Source: Verrucomicrobiota bacterium (lineage in GTDB: Bacteria; Verrucomicrobiota; Verrucomicrobiia; Limisphaerales; UBA1319). Taken from it: DNA of 64,000 bases. Positions within the stretch are counted from its first letter, which is position 1, and each line of letters begins with the position of its first letter. Shown in pieces: positions 33,301 to 41,316 of this stretch. Made by a program: the position numbers and the translations under genes. Where the stretch lies: contig JAKLHY010000012.1 of NCBI GenBank assembly GCA_022709905.1, positions 62,001 through 126,000 on the forward strand. The letters are read 5' to 3'. The notes below the pieces were generated by a model. That model was not told where the DNA came from. It did no database searches and saw only the letters and a list, made by a program, of their open reading frames with translations.

Positions 33301-33906
33301 CTCCATCACGTCATCCACGCCGCGTTCAGCCCTGATGGGCGACTTCTGGTCACTTCCTCGCGCAAACGCGCCGCTCGCGTCTGGGACGTTCGCACCGGGA
33401 ATCCCATCACCCCCCCGCTGGAGCACCCGCTACTCGTATCCGCGCACTTTGTCGGACGCGGTCGTAACATTCTGACTGTAGATCCGAAATCCGCTCAGTG
33501 GTGGACTCTCACGCCCGATCATCCGTCGATTGACGACCTCCTGCTTCTGACGCGGTTGCTCTCAGGAGATCAAAGCGTCGAATATGGCAGCGCCCTGCCT
33601 TCCCAGCCGGATGAGTTCGAGGCTGGCTGGAAATCCGTGGTCTCTCGAATGCCCGCCGGTTTCTTCACCGTCTCCCCGGACCAGATTCGGCTTTGGACCG
33701 ACCGAATTAACGTAGAACGCGCCTCGTGGCATCATGGCGAGGCCCTCCAGTGCGAACAATACCGCCAATGGTTTGCGGCTGTTTTTCACCTCGAACGACT
33801 CCTGGACCTGCGGCCCGAGGATTCCCTCGTCTCCTCCCGCTTGGCTGCGGCCCGCGAACAACTCGCCCGGGAATCAGCCGGCGCGAACCCTTATCCGACA
33901 AACTGA
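30385..33906 (+). CDS. Transmembrane Ser/Thr kinase with WD40 propeller
   Basis: About 1173 residues. The kinase domain has the G-loop GSGSYG (39-44), Lys60 in AVKVVY and the HRDLKPSN loop (Asp172). The metal-binding motif is DIG (189-191) in place of DFG. A membrane helix lies at about 310-327. The remaining 800 residues are WD40-like repeats (FSPDGR, IWDVRTG) forming probably two propellers. It is likely a sensor kinase with an extracytoplasmic propeller; ligand and targets are unknown. Confidence 0.88.
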   Translation: MNQQENKTQEKPLPRDTGHRLQNLPQPQIPDHELLRCIGSGSYGEVWLARNVMGTYRAVKVVYRLTFENERPYEREFNGMKKFEPVSRSHDALVDILQIGRNDTAGYYYYIMELGDDLVSGPEIDPDRYEAKTLAKVLHLHGRLPYEECVQLGVSLAAGLGRLHSHGLIHRDLKPSNIIFVNGMPKIADIGLVAEVGSSRSFVGTEGFIPPEGPGTTQADVYSLGKVLYELSSGKDRQTYPELPTNLGDLGEKEYLELNAVILKACDNEPRRRYRTADELRGDLLLLQAGRSVRRLRTLERRLTLLKRLGIAVGLLVFVGAMAGLQVHRGRQIAVRSLTQTYVANGTRFMDQGDMFNALPWLTEALRINQGRPTLEEPHRLRVNTALKLCPKPVCTVFEPFNVYCADVSPDGEHLVVVGNEVEPALLSSPDSSRILLPHERYWGDVFRVSSGERVLRFQGHIRTPETVEYSPDGQQILTASGDGTARLWDARTGQELVALRMQHPPDEAVFSAHFNPQGDRIITACADGRARIWDAGTGSLLTDFMAHEKGGLRHADFSPDGCSAVTAGEDGVAQLWDLRRRTRCDPAFHHESWVYQACFSPDGRYVLTTSYDRSARAWDIRTGLQIRRCEHNGPIHSAQFSPDGRYVVTGGWEEYTAQIWDFKTGWQIHPALRHSGNLMHAQFLPDGRRVVTASFDHSARIWDLAATNWPTRRIDGQFSQDGKQYAVSSENEIRVCSTESGQATGPVICPQEVPIQITLDPRGHYLFLATRTDSAEASEELNGRIWDVASGAAMGEAFRFSSNLTQSVLAVRGERLLLYSSNRMELRDSQTGKIAFSKDIPAAILGAGFDPLNRWMFCLTRDKVTLWDIQSGRLKHSLTQAGFPNHAEFSRDGRYLAVSCGYPQGNIDPCAAQVWDPESGRPVGKPLQHYDDVLWVSFNENGDQVVTASEDRTAQIWSIPSGERCGPLLKHLHHVIHAAFSPDGRLLVTSSRKRAARVWDVRTGNPITPPLEHPLLVSAHFVGRGRNILTVDPKSAQWWTLTPDHPSIDDLLLLTRLLSGDQSVEYGSALPSQPDEFEAGWKSVVSRMPAGFFTVSPDQIRLWTDRINVERASWHHGEALQCEQYRQWFAAVFHLERLLDLRPEDSLVSSRLAAAREQLARESAGANPYPTN

Positions 33907-33993
33907 ATTTCTGGCCCGCCCTCTGGCGGGAGCGTTCCCTCCGGAGCCGGGAAAAAAGCTGTTCATTATTTGAATTGGAGGTAATTTGGCCAT

Positions 33994-35229
33994 ATGGCGT
34001 TCTCGAAATTTGGTTTGTCTCCCTCGATCTTGAAGGGGGTGAAAGCGATGGGCTACGTCGATCCGACTCCAATCCAACTCCGGGCGATCCCGCTGCTCAT
34101 GGAAGGTCGTGACGTGATTGGTAGCGCTCAGACCGGCACGGGCAAGACCGCGGCGTTTGCCCTGCCCATTTTGACGCGGCTCGATCAGCCGAAGGGCTTT
34201 CCGCGGGCGCTGATTCTCGAACCCACTCGCGAGCTGGCCGCCCAGGTGGAAACCGCTTTTCGCGATTTCGCCCGGTTTACCCAGTTCCAAATCGCCGTGC
34301 TGTATGGTGGCGTCGGTTACGGGCGCCAGCTCGACGCGTTGAAGACCGGATCGGATATCGTGGTCGGCACACCCGGCCGGCTGCTCGATCACCTGCAGCG
34401 CGGCACCTGTAAACTCGACCGGATTGAGTTCGTCGTGCTGGACGAAGCGGATCGCATGCTCGACATGGGTTTTTTGCCGGATGTGCGGCGAATCCTGGAA
34501 CGGTGTCCGCGCCATCGCCAGACCTCCCTTTTTTCCGCCACCATTCCCCCCGAGATCGAAACGCTCATCCAATGGGCCATGCGCAAACCCGAGACGATCG
34601 AAATCGGCGCGCGCCGAGCCCCCGCCGAAACGGTGCGACATGCCGTCTATCCGGTCGCCGAGGACCAAAAGAATGACCTGCTGCTCACGCTGCTGGATCA
34701 GGTCCAGTATGATTCGGTCATTGTTTTTTGCCGGACCAAACACCGGGCCGATCGAGTGGCCCAGCTGCTCAAACGCGCGAACCACGCCGTCGCCGTTCTG
34801 CACTCCAACCGCACGCAGCGCGAACGGGAACAGGCGCTCCGCGGATTCCGCGACGGGCGCTTCGAGGTTCTCGTGGCGACGGACATTGCCGCCCGCGGGC
34901 TCGATATCGCCGACGTCAGTCATGTGGTCAATTATGATGTGCCCCAGCACCCGGAGGACTATGTGCACCGCATCGGCCGGACGGGGCGCGCCCAGGCCAC
35001 GGGCGACGCCTTCACCATCATGGTGACTGAGGACGCCCGCCACATGGAGGCCATCGAGCGTTTCATCGGCCGATCCATCGAGCGCTGCAAACTGCCGGGG
35101 TTTGATTACCACTATACGATCCTGATGGACGCGGAAAAACAGCGCCGGGGCATTGTCCCGGGACGGGTCACCGGCGTGCGCCTCAGTGGCGGCTATTTCT
35201 TTGGACCCGCCAAACGCCGCCGCCGATAG
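33994..35229 (+). CDS. DEAD-box ATP-dependent RNA helicase (RhlE-like)
   Basis: 411 residues. The Q-motif PTPIQLRAIPLL, motif I AQTGTGKT, motif II VLDEADRMLDMGF, motif III SAT, and ATDIAARGLDI and VHRIGRTGRA in the second RecA domain are all intact. The family unwinds RNA in ribosome assembly or mRNA decay. The C-terminal tail is short and basic (PAKRRRR). A GGAGG stands about 11 nt before the ATG. Confidence 0.93.
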   Translation: MAFSKFGLSPSILKGVKAMGYVDPTPIQLRAIPLLMEGRDVIGSAQTGTGKTAAFALPILTRLDQPKGFPRALILEPTRELAAQVETAFRDFARFTQFQIAVLYGGVGYGRQLDALKTGSDIVVGTPGRLLDHLQRGTCKLDRIEFVVLDEADRMLDMGFLPDVRRILERCPRHRQTSLFSATIPPEIETLIQWAMRKPETIEIGARRAPAETVRHAVYPVAEDQKNDLLLTLLDQVQYDSVIVFCRTKHRADRVAQLLKRANHAVAVLHSNRTQREREQALRGFRDGRFEVLVATDIAARGLDIADVSHVVNYDVPQHPEDYVHRIGRTGRAQATGDAFTIMVTEDARHMEAIERFIGRSIERCKLPGFDYHYTILMDAEKQRRGIVPGRVTGVRLSGGYFFGPAKRRRR

Positions 35230-35252
35230 GATAAACAAAAAACAAGCCAGCT

Positions 35253-38063
35253 ATGCACACCATTCAACTTCCACGTCTGTTTCTCGCGCCCATCCTTCTC
35301 GGATTTCTGGGTCTGAACCTGATCGCCGCTTCCGGGGATGCTCCCATTCCCCTGCCGGAACATCCAAGACCTGATTTCCAGCGCTCCGAATGGGTGAATC
35401 TTAATGGCTCCTGGGCCTTCGAATTCGACGCCGACAATGTGGGCGAACAACAGCAATGGTTTTCCGGTTCGCGCGAATTCCATGACCGAATCCAGGTCCC
35501 GTTTCCGTGGGGATCCAAGTTGTCGGGTGTATCAAACCGGGCCGACATCGGTTGGTATCAGCGCGCCCTGAAAGTTCCCGCTGCCTGGGCAGGGAAACGT
35601 CTGTTTCTGGTGATCGGCGCCTGCGATTGGACCACTCGGGCCTGGCTCGATGGAGAGCGCCTCGGAGAACACCGGGGCGGCTACACCCCGTTCGAGTTCG
35701 AGTTGACCTCGAAGGTCAAATCCGACCAGGACCAGCGATTGGTGTTGCGAGCCGATGATACCGGTCATCCATTTAAGTTGGAAGGCAAACAGGGCTATGG
35801 CCCGGCCCGTGGCATTTGGCAAACAGTCTACCTCGAGGCGCGAGGATCGGTGTTTGTCGAGCAGGTCCAGTTTTATCCTGATCCCGATCGCGGCCGCGTA
35901 ACCCTGAAAATCCTGCTGAGCGATCCGGCCCCGACCGAAACCGAACTGTGGCTCAAGGATAAGGGAACCGGTTTTCCCGAGATCCGCCAGAAAATCTCCG
36001 CCGGCCAGAGGGATCTCCAGGTCGAGACGACCCTCTCTCCCGCCCGGCTATGGACTTTGGAGGATCCATTTCTATACGAACTGGACGTGATCCTGAACCG
36101 GGCCGGCAAGGAACTGGATCGGGTGGCCACTTACTTCGGCCTGCGCAAAATCGGCGTGGTGAATCTGCCAGGATCGAATCATCCCTATATTGCCTTGAAT
36201 AACCGGCCCGTTTATCTGCAAATGACCCTGGACCAGTCCTATCACCCCGAGGGCTTCTACACCTTCCCGACCGATGCGTTCATGCGCGACGAAATCCTCC
36301 GCACCCGCCGCCTGGGGCTGAACTCCCAACGTCTGCATGTCAAGATCGACGTCCCCCGCAAGCTCTATTGGGCCGATCGCCTCGGGGTATTGCTGATGGC
36401 CGATGTTCCGAACAGCTGGGGACAACCCGATGCGGAAATGCAGCGCGAGACCGAATACGCCTTACGACAGATGATCCGCCGCGATTTTAATCATCCCTCG
36501 ATCTTCTCCTGGGTGGTTTTCAACGAAACCTGGGGTTTGAAAACCGAAGGCAAAGGCTACACGCCCGACACCCAGCAATGGGTGGCGTCGATGTTCCAGC
36601 TGGCCAAGTCGCTCGATCCCACCCGGCTCGTCGAGGATAACTCGCCCTGTAACTACGATCACGTCCAGACCGACATCAACAGCTGGCATGTGTATCTGCC
36701 CGGTTACTCCTGGCGCGATCACCTCGCCATGGTCGTCAGTAATACCTATCCGGGCTCCAAGTGGAACTTCATCGGAGGCCGCACTCAGGACACCCAGCCC
36801 CTGCTCAATAGCGAATGCGGCAACGTCTGGGGCTACGAGGGCAGCGCCGGGGACGTCGATTGGAGTTGGGATTATCATCGGATGATGAACGAATTTCGGC
36901 GGCATCCCAAGGTGTGCGGGTGGCTTTACACCGAGCATCACGATGTCATCAACGAATGGAATGGCTACTATCGATTCGATCGCACCGACAAGGAGACCGG
37001 CCTGGGCGAGATTGTGCCAGGCATGACCCTAAGGGATCTCCATGCTCCCATCTACGTTTCCGCGGGACAAGATCTGTGCCGGACCGTCGAACCCGGAGAA
37101 CGCGTTCGAATCCCGTTGTGGCTGTCGGTCATGACCGATCAGATGCCATCCTCGAAGGCCCAGCTTCAATTCCACCTCTATGGCTGGAACAGCCTTGGAG
37201 AGTTGGAGCTTTATCCCAACGTCCCGCCCCAGCAGACGGTTCGGCTGAGCCCCTGGCTGTTTGAATCCCTGAAGCCGGTCCATGTCCGCGCGCCGAATCA
37301 TCCGGCGCTGGTGGTCTTGGCCATGACGCTTCGCGACCCAGGCGGAACTGTCCTGCAACGCAACTTCACCCTGTTGCGCGCGCGAACGGAGAGCTTGCCG
37401 CGCGACGAACAGATGCAGGTTCAAGGCCGTCGCATGCGCGTATTAAGATTTGCCCCGGCCAGCTTTCGTTCAAGCCAGTGGTCTCTGAAACAATGGCCCG
37501 TGATGAACGGTCTGAAGATGAACGGCGCCGGCCATGGTTGCTTCGAGTATCGCGTGCCGTGGCCCAAAGGCTTGAAGCCCGGCGACATTGCCGCCGCCGA
37601 TTTTCGAGCCGAACTCTCCGCGAAAGTTCTCCATGGCAAGGACCGCGACAATGCCGGCAAGCAAGACGGTGACTACATGCGCGGTTTGGGAACCCTCGAT
37701 CCAAGCCTCAATCCCAATGCGTATCCGATGACGGATACCACCACGCATCCCAGCGCCGTCCGCGTCCGAATCAATGGCCATGCGATCGCGGTTCACGAAC
37801 TCCTCGATGATCCTGCGGACCACCGAGGCATGCTGTCGTGGCACGCCCAGAAACCCGACCGGTTCCTTCACGAAGCCGGCTCCTATGGTTGCCTCGTCCA
37901 AACGAGTCTTTCACAGGAAGTTTTGCGAGAGGCGGCCGAAGCGGGTGAAATCATCCTCCGCCTGGAAGTGGACGCGGCCCTGCCGGGCGGATTGGCCATC
38001 TATGGCGAAGACTTCGGTCGGTATCCCTTGGATCCCTCGCTGGTCTTTCTGATGCGCAAGTAA
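35253..38063 (+). CDS. Glycoside hydrolase family 2 enzyme
   Basis: 936 residues with a short signal peptide (LFLAPILLGFLGLNLIAASG). The sugar-binding jelly roll is FQRSEWVNLNGSWAFEFD, with the TIM barrel after it. WVVFNETWG (Glu425, acid/base) and LLNSECGNVWG (Glu521, nucleophile) are the GH2 catalytic motifs. It is probably a secreted beta-galactosidase or beta-glucuronidase-like enzyme of polysaccharide use. Its 3' end overlaps the convergent endonuclease IV gene by 64 nt. Confidence 0.9.
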   Translation: MHTIQLPRLFLAPILLGFLGLNLIAASGDAPIPLPEHPRPDFQRSEWVNLNGSWAFEFDADNVGEQQQWFSGSREFHDRIQVPFPWGSKLSGVSNRADIGWYQRALKVPAAWAGKRLFLVIGACDWTTRAWLDGERLGEHRGGYTPFEFELTSKVKSDQDQRLVLRADDTGHPFKLEGKQGYGPARGIWQTVYLEARGSVFVEQVQFYPDPDRGRVTLKILLSDPAPTETELWLKDKGTGFPEIRQKISAGQRDLQVETTLSPARLWTLEDPFLYELDVILNRAGKELDRVATYFGLRKIGVVNLPGSNHPYIALNNRPVYLQMTLDQSYHPEGFYTFPTDAFMRDEILRTRRLGLNSQRLHVKIDVPRKLYWADRLGVLLMADVPNSWGQPDAEMQRETEYALRQMIRRDFNHPSIFSWVVFNETWGLKTEGKGYTPDTQQWVASMFQLAKSLDPTRLVEDNSPCNYDHVQTDINSWHVYLPGYSWRDHLAMVVSNTYPGSKWNFIGGRTQDTQPLLNSECGNVWGYEGSAGDVDWSWDYHRMMNEFRRHPKVCGWLYTEHHDVINEWNGYYRFDRTDKETGLGEIVPGMTLRDLHAPIYVSAGQDLCRTVEPGERVRIPLWLSVMTDQMPSSKAQLQFHLYGWNSLGELELYPNVPPQQTVRLSPWLFESLKPVHVRAPNHPALVVLAMTLRDPGGTVLQRNFTLLRARTESLPRDEQMQVQGRRMRVLRFAPASFRSSQWSLKQWPVMNGLKMNGAGHGCFEYRVPWPKGLKPGDIAAADFRAELSAKVLHGKDRDNAGKQDGDYMRGLGTLDPSLNPNAYPMTDTTTHPSAVRVRINGHAIAVHELLDDPADHRGMLSWHAQKPDRFLHEAGSYGCLVQTSLSQEVLREAAEAGEIILRLEVDAALPGGLAIYGEDFGRYPLDPSLVFLMRK

Positions 38064-38917
38064 GGCCGTTTTCGTTCGAGCAGGCATTGGAGAACCGCCA
38101 GGTTCTTGCGGTCCTCATGCAGATCGGGAGATTTCGGAGTCTCCAAACAGCCTGGATGTTTGAGAAACCGGGGATCGTTGACAATATGCCGGAAGGCGTC
38201 TTTGCCGATTTCGCCCTCTCCAATGCTGGCATGACGATCAACCCGGGACCCGAGTCTGGCTTTCGAATCATTGAGATGAAAAGCCAGCACTTGTTCGATT
38301 CCAATCGAGCGATCCACCTCGTCGATCAAGCCATTCCAAATCCTGGGTTGACGGAGATCGTATCCCGCCGCAAAACAATGGGCGGTGTCCAGACAAACGC
38401 CGAGTCGTTGCGGAGCATCGACCCGAGAGAAGATCTCGGCCAGGTGAGCGATCTGATGCCCCAGACAGGTGCCTTGGCCCGCCGTGTTCTCCAGCGCGAT
38501 GCGCACCGATGATTCCCGCGTCGCCCGCAAGACCTGGTTGAGCCCGGACACCACCTCGTCAAGGCCCGCTGAATCCCCCTTGCCAAGATGCGCGCCCGGG
38601 TGCAGGACGAGAAAGGGCAACCCAAGCTGTCCGGCCAATTCAATCTCGAGCATCAGGGATTCCAGCGATTTTTCCCGATTCACCGAAGCTGGAGCCGCCA
38701 AATTGATCAAGTAACCCGTATGCCCGAAAACGACTTGGAAATCGTGCCGGGATAACTCGCTGCGATAGAGATCGAGGTCCTCGTTTGAATAAAGACGGGC
38801 AGACCACTGCATGTTGTTTTTGACGAAGATCTGGCACAACGACGCACCGATCGCCTCGGCTCGCTTCAGCGCCATGTGAACCCCACCGGCAGTAGAACAA
38901 TGCGCCCCAAATATCAT
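38000..38917 (-). CDS. nfo: Endonuclease IV
   Basis: 305 residues from MIFGAHCSTAGGVHMALKRA. FVLHPGAHLGKGD, IALENTAGQGTCLG, GVCLDTAHCFAAGYD, FHLNDSKA-type LAFHLNDSKARLGSRVDRHASIGEG are the Zn-binding signatures of AP endonuclease IV. It cuts DNA 5' of abasic sites in base excision repair. The frame is open upstream to 39004, but the canonical start is at 38917. The C-terminus overlaps the end of the GH2 gene. Confidence 0.93.
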   Translation of the reverse strand: MIFGAHCSTAGGVHMALKRAEAIGASLCQIFVKNNMQWSARLYSNEDLDLYRSELSRHDFQVVFGHTGYLINLAAPASVNREKSLESLMLEIELAGQLGLPFLVLHPGAHLGKGDSAGLDEVVSGLNQVLRATRESSVRIALENTAGQGTCLGHQIAHLAEIFSRVDAPQRLGVCLDTAHCFAAGYDLRQPRIWNGLIDEVDRSIGIEQVLAFHLNDSKARLGSRVDRHASIGEGEIGKDAFRHIVNDPRFLKHPGCLETPKSPDLHEDRKNLAVLQCLLERKRPYLRIRKTSEGSKGYRPKSSP

Positions 38918-38973
38918 AAAGACAGAATAGCGGTGCCTTCTAGAACTGTCTATCCCGTCTATCCCATACCGAT

Positions 38974-39075
38974 CTAACCGTCGAGGTAAAGGCGATCGAG
39001 ACATTCGACGCTCAGCGTCACATGTTCATCGAGGATTGCTTTCACGATGGGCCGAGGTTGTCGTTGAGTTTTCAT
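38974..39075 (-). pseudogene. N-terminal remnant of an unidentified gene
   Basis: A 33-residue ORF reads MKTQRQPRPIVKAILDEHVT then LSVECLDRLYLDG and stops. The segment VTLSVECLDRLYLDG looks like the start of a longer known family, but I cannot name it with confidence. It lies in the gene-poor stretch 38918-39356, which otherwise holds only an AT-rich tract and an interrupted inverted repeat (GTTTTGGTATT at about 39126 and AAATACCAAAAC at about 39176). Confidence 0.35.
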
Positions 39076-39356
39076 GGTTTGATCGCCCGAAAACTTAACC
39101 TCTCTGCCCACCGGATTGAAGTGCGGTGTTTTGGTATTCCCGTTCCGCGCAGCTTCGTTAGTGCTTCTCTCCCCAAATACCAAAACACGCTCCCGCCGTG
39201 CTCCAAAGCTAAAATATGCTTGAATAATAAAAATTCACCATATAAGCCCCGATAGAAAGACACCGAAAATCCAGTTTGTTTCGATGTCTGAGTTCGAGAA
39301 AATAAATGCTTTTCGATGAAAGAAGGTGACTCTCACGGAGCCACAAAGGCACGGAG

Positions 39357-39476
39357 ATGACCGAAAACGCGATCGGGACCCTCATCGTCGATTGTGCGGT
39401 CGAGTTGCGCCGGGATCTGGGATCCGGCTTGCTGGAGACGGTCTACCAGGTAACCCTGGCCCGGGCAGTAGCATGA
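39357..39476 (+). pseudogene. Truncated GxxExxY protein gene
   Basis: 39 residues, MTENAIGTLIVDCAVELRRD then LGSGLLETVYQVTLARAVA. This is the N-terminus of the GxxExxY family (G..E..Y in GSGLLETVY), normally about 125 residues with a nuclease-like fold. The reading frame ends abruptly 11 nt before the first attC-like site, so the rest was lost where the cassette region begins. The upstream GGAGCCACAAAGGCACGGAG repeat style is usual before this family. Confidence 0.7.
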
Positions 39477-39486
39477 GCATCAGACG

Positions 39487-39551
39487 GCACAACACTGTGG
39501 TTGCAGTCGCGAGTGCGGCTGCCAGGGCTGTGCCAGACCTTTGCGTTAGCG
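39487..39551 (+). repeat. attC-like site a (degenerate), left border of cassettes behind intI
   Basis: It starts with GCACAAC and ends in the core GTTAGCG. The end GACCTTTGCGTTAGC is the same as in attC 3 and 7. An internal imperfect stem pairs GCAGTCGC with GCGGCTGC. It is shorter than the others (65 bp). Confidence 0.55.
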
Positions 39552-39558
39552 AAAAGCA

Positions 39559-40335
39559 ATGCGCTCGCACCCCGCATCTTTCGTATTTTGGCTGCCTGCA
39601 ATCACATTGTGTGGAATTGTCTCGGGATATTTTCTTGTGATGTGGTGGAACGTACCCAGGACTCCATCACAGGGCATGGAGGCGCTTATCGGCATCCCAT
39701 ATCTGTTTGCCTCGTTGGCGATGGCACCCATTATGGTCGGGTTTGCGATTTTGTTGTGGATTCGTCCCCGTCGTGCGGCACTGAAGCTTGAATATGTGAT
39801 TCCTACGACGGTCCTGACTGCAGCCGGAGTCGTTGGATATTATGTCACACCGAGAGCAAGTGCCGCCACATACGAAATCCACCTGTTGTTTTTGGATGAA
39901 CGAAACACTCCTCTCTCCGACCTCGCCGTAAAGGTGGTTCATTCCTCACCAGACTTCGACATGATCAGAGGCGGCACGACACGCCGAGAGGAAGCATTTC
40001 ATATTAAAACGAGTGAATTCAGCATCACAAAAACAAAAGGAGAAGACGCCGAAATAAGAATTGAGAAAGACGGATATTACCTCACTAAAGTAAAATTTCC
40101 CCATGTGCGGCCGCCGAAGCGAGATTATGGGCTTCAACAAATTGATGTTGGGTGGCAGAAGGATTGGAGCGGGGGACATTGGGGTGTTGACGCCTGCCAA
40201 GCGTCGATGAATTGGCCACTCCATTCCAAAGAACCTTTCAAGGTCGTGATGCTTGATGGGACATCACCTGCCAAATCACCGTTCCCCGAATACACGGATG
40301 AAGACTTCCAAAACTATCAGAGTGCAAACAAATAA
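39559..40335 (+). CDS. Cassette a: membrane protein of unknown function
   Basis: 258 residues starting 8 nt after the core site. Three hydrophobic segments (WLPAITLCGIVSGYFLVMWW, LFASLAMAPIMVGFAILLWI, TVLTAAGVVGYYV) are followed by an extracytoplasmic beta-rich domain of about 150 residues. I do not recognise a family. It is on the plus strand like the cassettes downstream of intI, although it lies behind the integrase gene. Codon use is AT-richer than in the core genes. Confidence 0.65.
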   Translation: MRSHPASFVFWLPAITLCGIVSGYFLVMWWNVPRTPSQGMEALIGIPYLFASLAMAPIMVGFAILLWIRPRRAALKLEYVIPTTVLTAAGVVGYYVTPRASAATYEIHLLFLDERNTPLSDLAVKVVHSSPDFDMIRGGTTRREEAFHIKTSEFSITKTKGEDAEIRIEKDGYYLTKVKFPHVRPPKRDYGLQQIDVGWQKDWSGGHWGVDACQASMNWPLHSKEPFKVVMLDGTSPAKSPFPEYTDEDFQNYQSANK

Positions 40336-40431
40336 ACCAGGCGGTCTGGCGAACGGCAGCCAGCCGATTGGCCCAGAGACAAATTCAACGTCATCGGTGG
40401 CTGGATCGCGTCGTCGACCTTTGCGTTTGCC
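40331..40431 (+). repeat. attC site b
   Basis: It runs from AATAAAC to the core GTTTGCC. CAGGCGGTCTGGCGAACGGC and the matching GGTGGCTGG arm, ending GACCTTTGCGTTTGCC, show it belongs to the same subfamily as attC 3, 7, 18 and 20. Confidence 0.75.
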
Positions 40432-40435
40432 TCAA

Positions 40436-40972
40436 ATGTGGCTGCGACTCTTCTGCATCACTTTAACGCTGGTTCTGAGGTGCTCAGCCTCGACACAGCC
40501 TCAGGCGTCAACGTTCGTGCAGCGCCTGCATCTGATCCTCTTTCGTGGTGAGGTGACGAATGCGGTGCAGGGCACTCCCGTCGTTGAGCGCACCGTCTGT
40601 CCCATTGGCGTTCTCCTGGTGAACGCTCCGAATAGTTTTCAACCACCAAAGGTCCGCGTCATTCGCGCCTGTGTTGGTGAAGTGCATCGGCATGATCAAG
40701 GGGCTCTCGATCAACTCCGGGCGGCATGTCGGAAAGAAGTCAAAGAAGGGTTGGCTGAGGCCTGGGCACTGGTGGAGTCGGTTTGGGACCCGAAGCCGGA
40801 GGAAGGTGTCTGCCAGGAGTCCATGCGAATCTCTTATACGCATCGCGGAGGCTACTCGACACAGGAAACCTCTCGTTACCGGATCGGACCAGCCCAAAAA
40901 CTGGAGCTTGGGGAACGAATCGGGGAGAGAACCGAAAGGATGAGCGGCCGCGCAAAGCAAGGCGAACCTTAA
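40436..40972 (+). CDS. Cassette b: exported protein of unknown function
   Basis: About 178 residues from MWLRLFCITLTLVLRCSAST, a likely signal peptide. The mature part (FVQRLHLILFRGEVTNAVQGTPVVER) has no family I recognise. The frame is open upstream through attC b, but the ATG 5 nt after the core is the natural cassette start. GGCGAAC at 40961-40967 is the beginning of its own attC, which is cut off by the inverted-repeat element at 40977. Confidence 0.55.
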   Translation: MWLRLFCITLTLVLRCSASTQPQASTFVQRLHLILFRGEVTNAVQGTPVVERTVCPIGVLLVNAPNSFQPPKVRVIRACVGEVHRHDQGALDQLRAACRKEVKEGLAEAWALVESVWDPKPEEGVCQESMRISYTHRGGYSTQETSRYRIGPAQKLELGERIGERTERMSGRAKQGEP

Positions 40973-40976
40973 GGGA

Positions 40977-41316
40977 GCCAACTGTCGCCAAGACAACTGA
41001 CTTGATGACAGTTGGATGTGTAATAAGGCAGTTCAGTTTTCTGCCTTAGCGCCGGTTTTCAAGCCCCTTTTTTGCCCGCATGCCACCGGCTCTTCCTATC
41101 ACGACCACACACGGTGGCCGGCAGACTCCACGATCGCGGTTTGTTTGCAGGACAAGAGCAGAGATTGGTTTGCGCGTGCCCTTCCCAAATCCTACCGACG
41201 TGTCCGGTCTGTTACGGGCAAATAACAGGCCAGAAAACCGGCTGTAACAGCGCTATAGGCACCTGTTTTTTTCGGATCTATTTCTCCCCATGACACTTGC
41301 TTTGGCGACAGTTGGC
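40977..41316. mobile_element. MITE-like 340-bp inverted-repeat element
   Basis: The ends GCCAACTGTCGCCAAGACAA and the reverse complement of TTGCTTTGGCGACAGTTGGC match at 18 of 20 positions. The interior encodes nothing convincing and has a nested repeat (CCGGTTTTC near 41051, its partner near 41234). It interrupts the attC of cassette b. A third copy of the 13-bp end (GGCGACAGTTGGC) lies at 43430-43442. No target duplication was found. Confidence 0.55.

Noticed and set aside
33874-35238. 454-codon minus-strand frame
   Set aside because: Antisense shadow of the DEAD-box helicase gene, which has all motifs intact.
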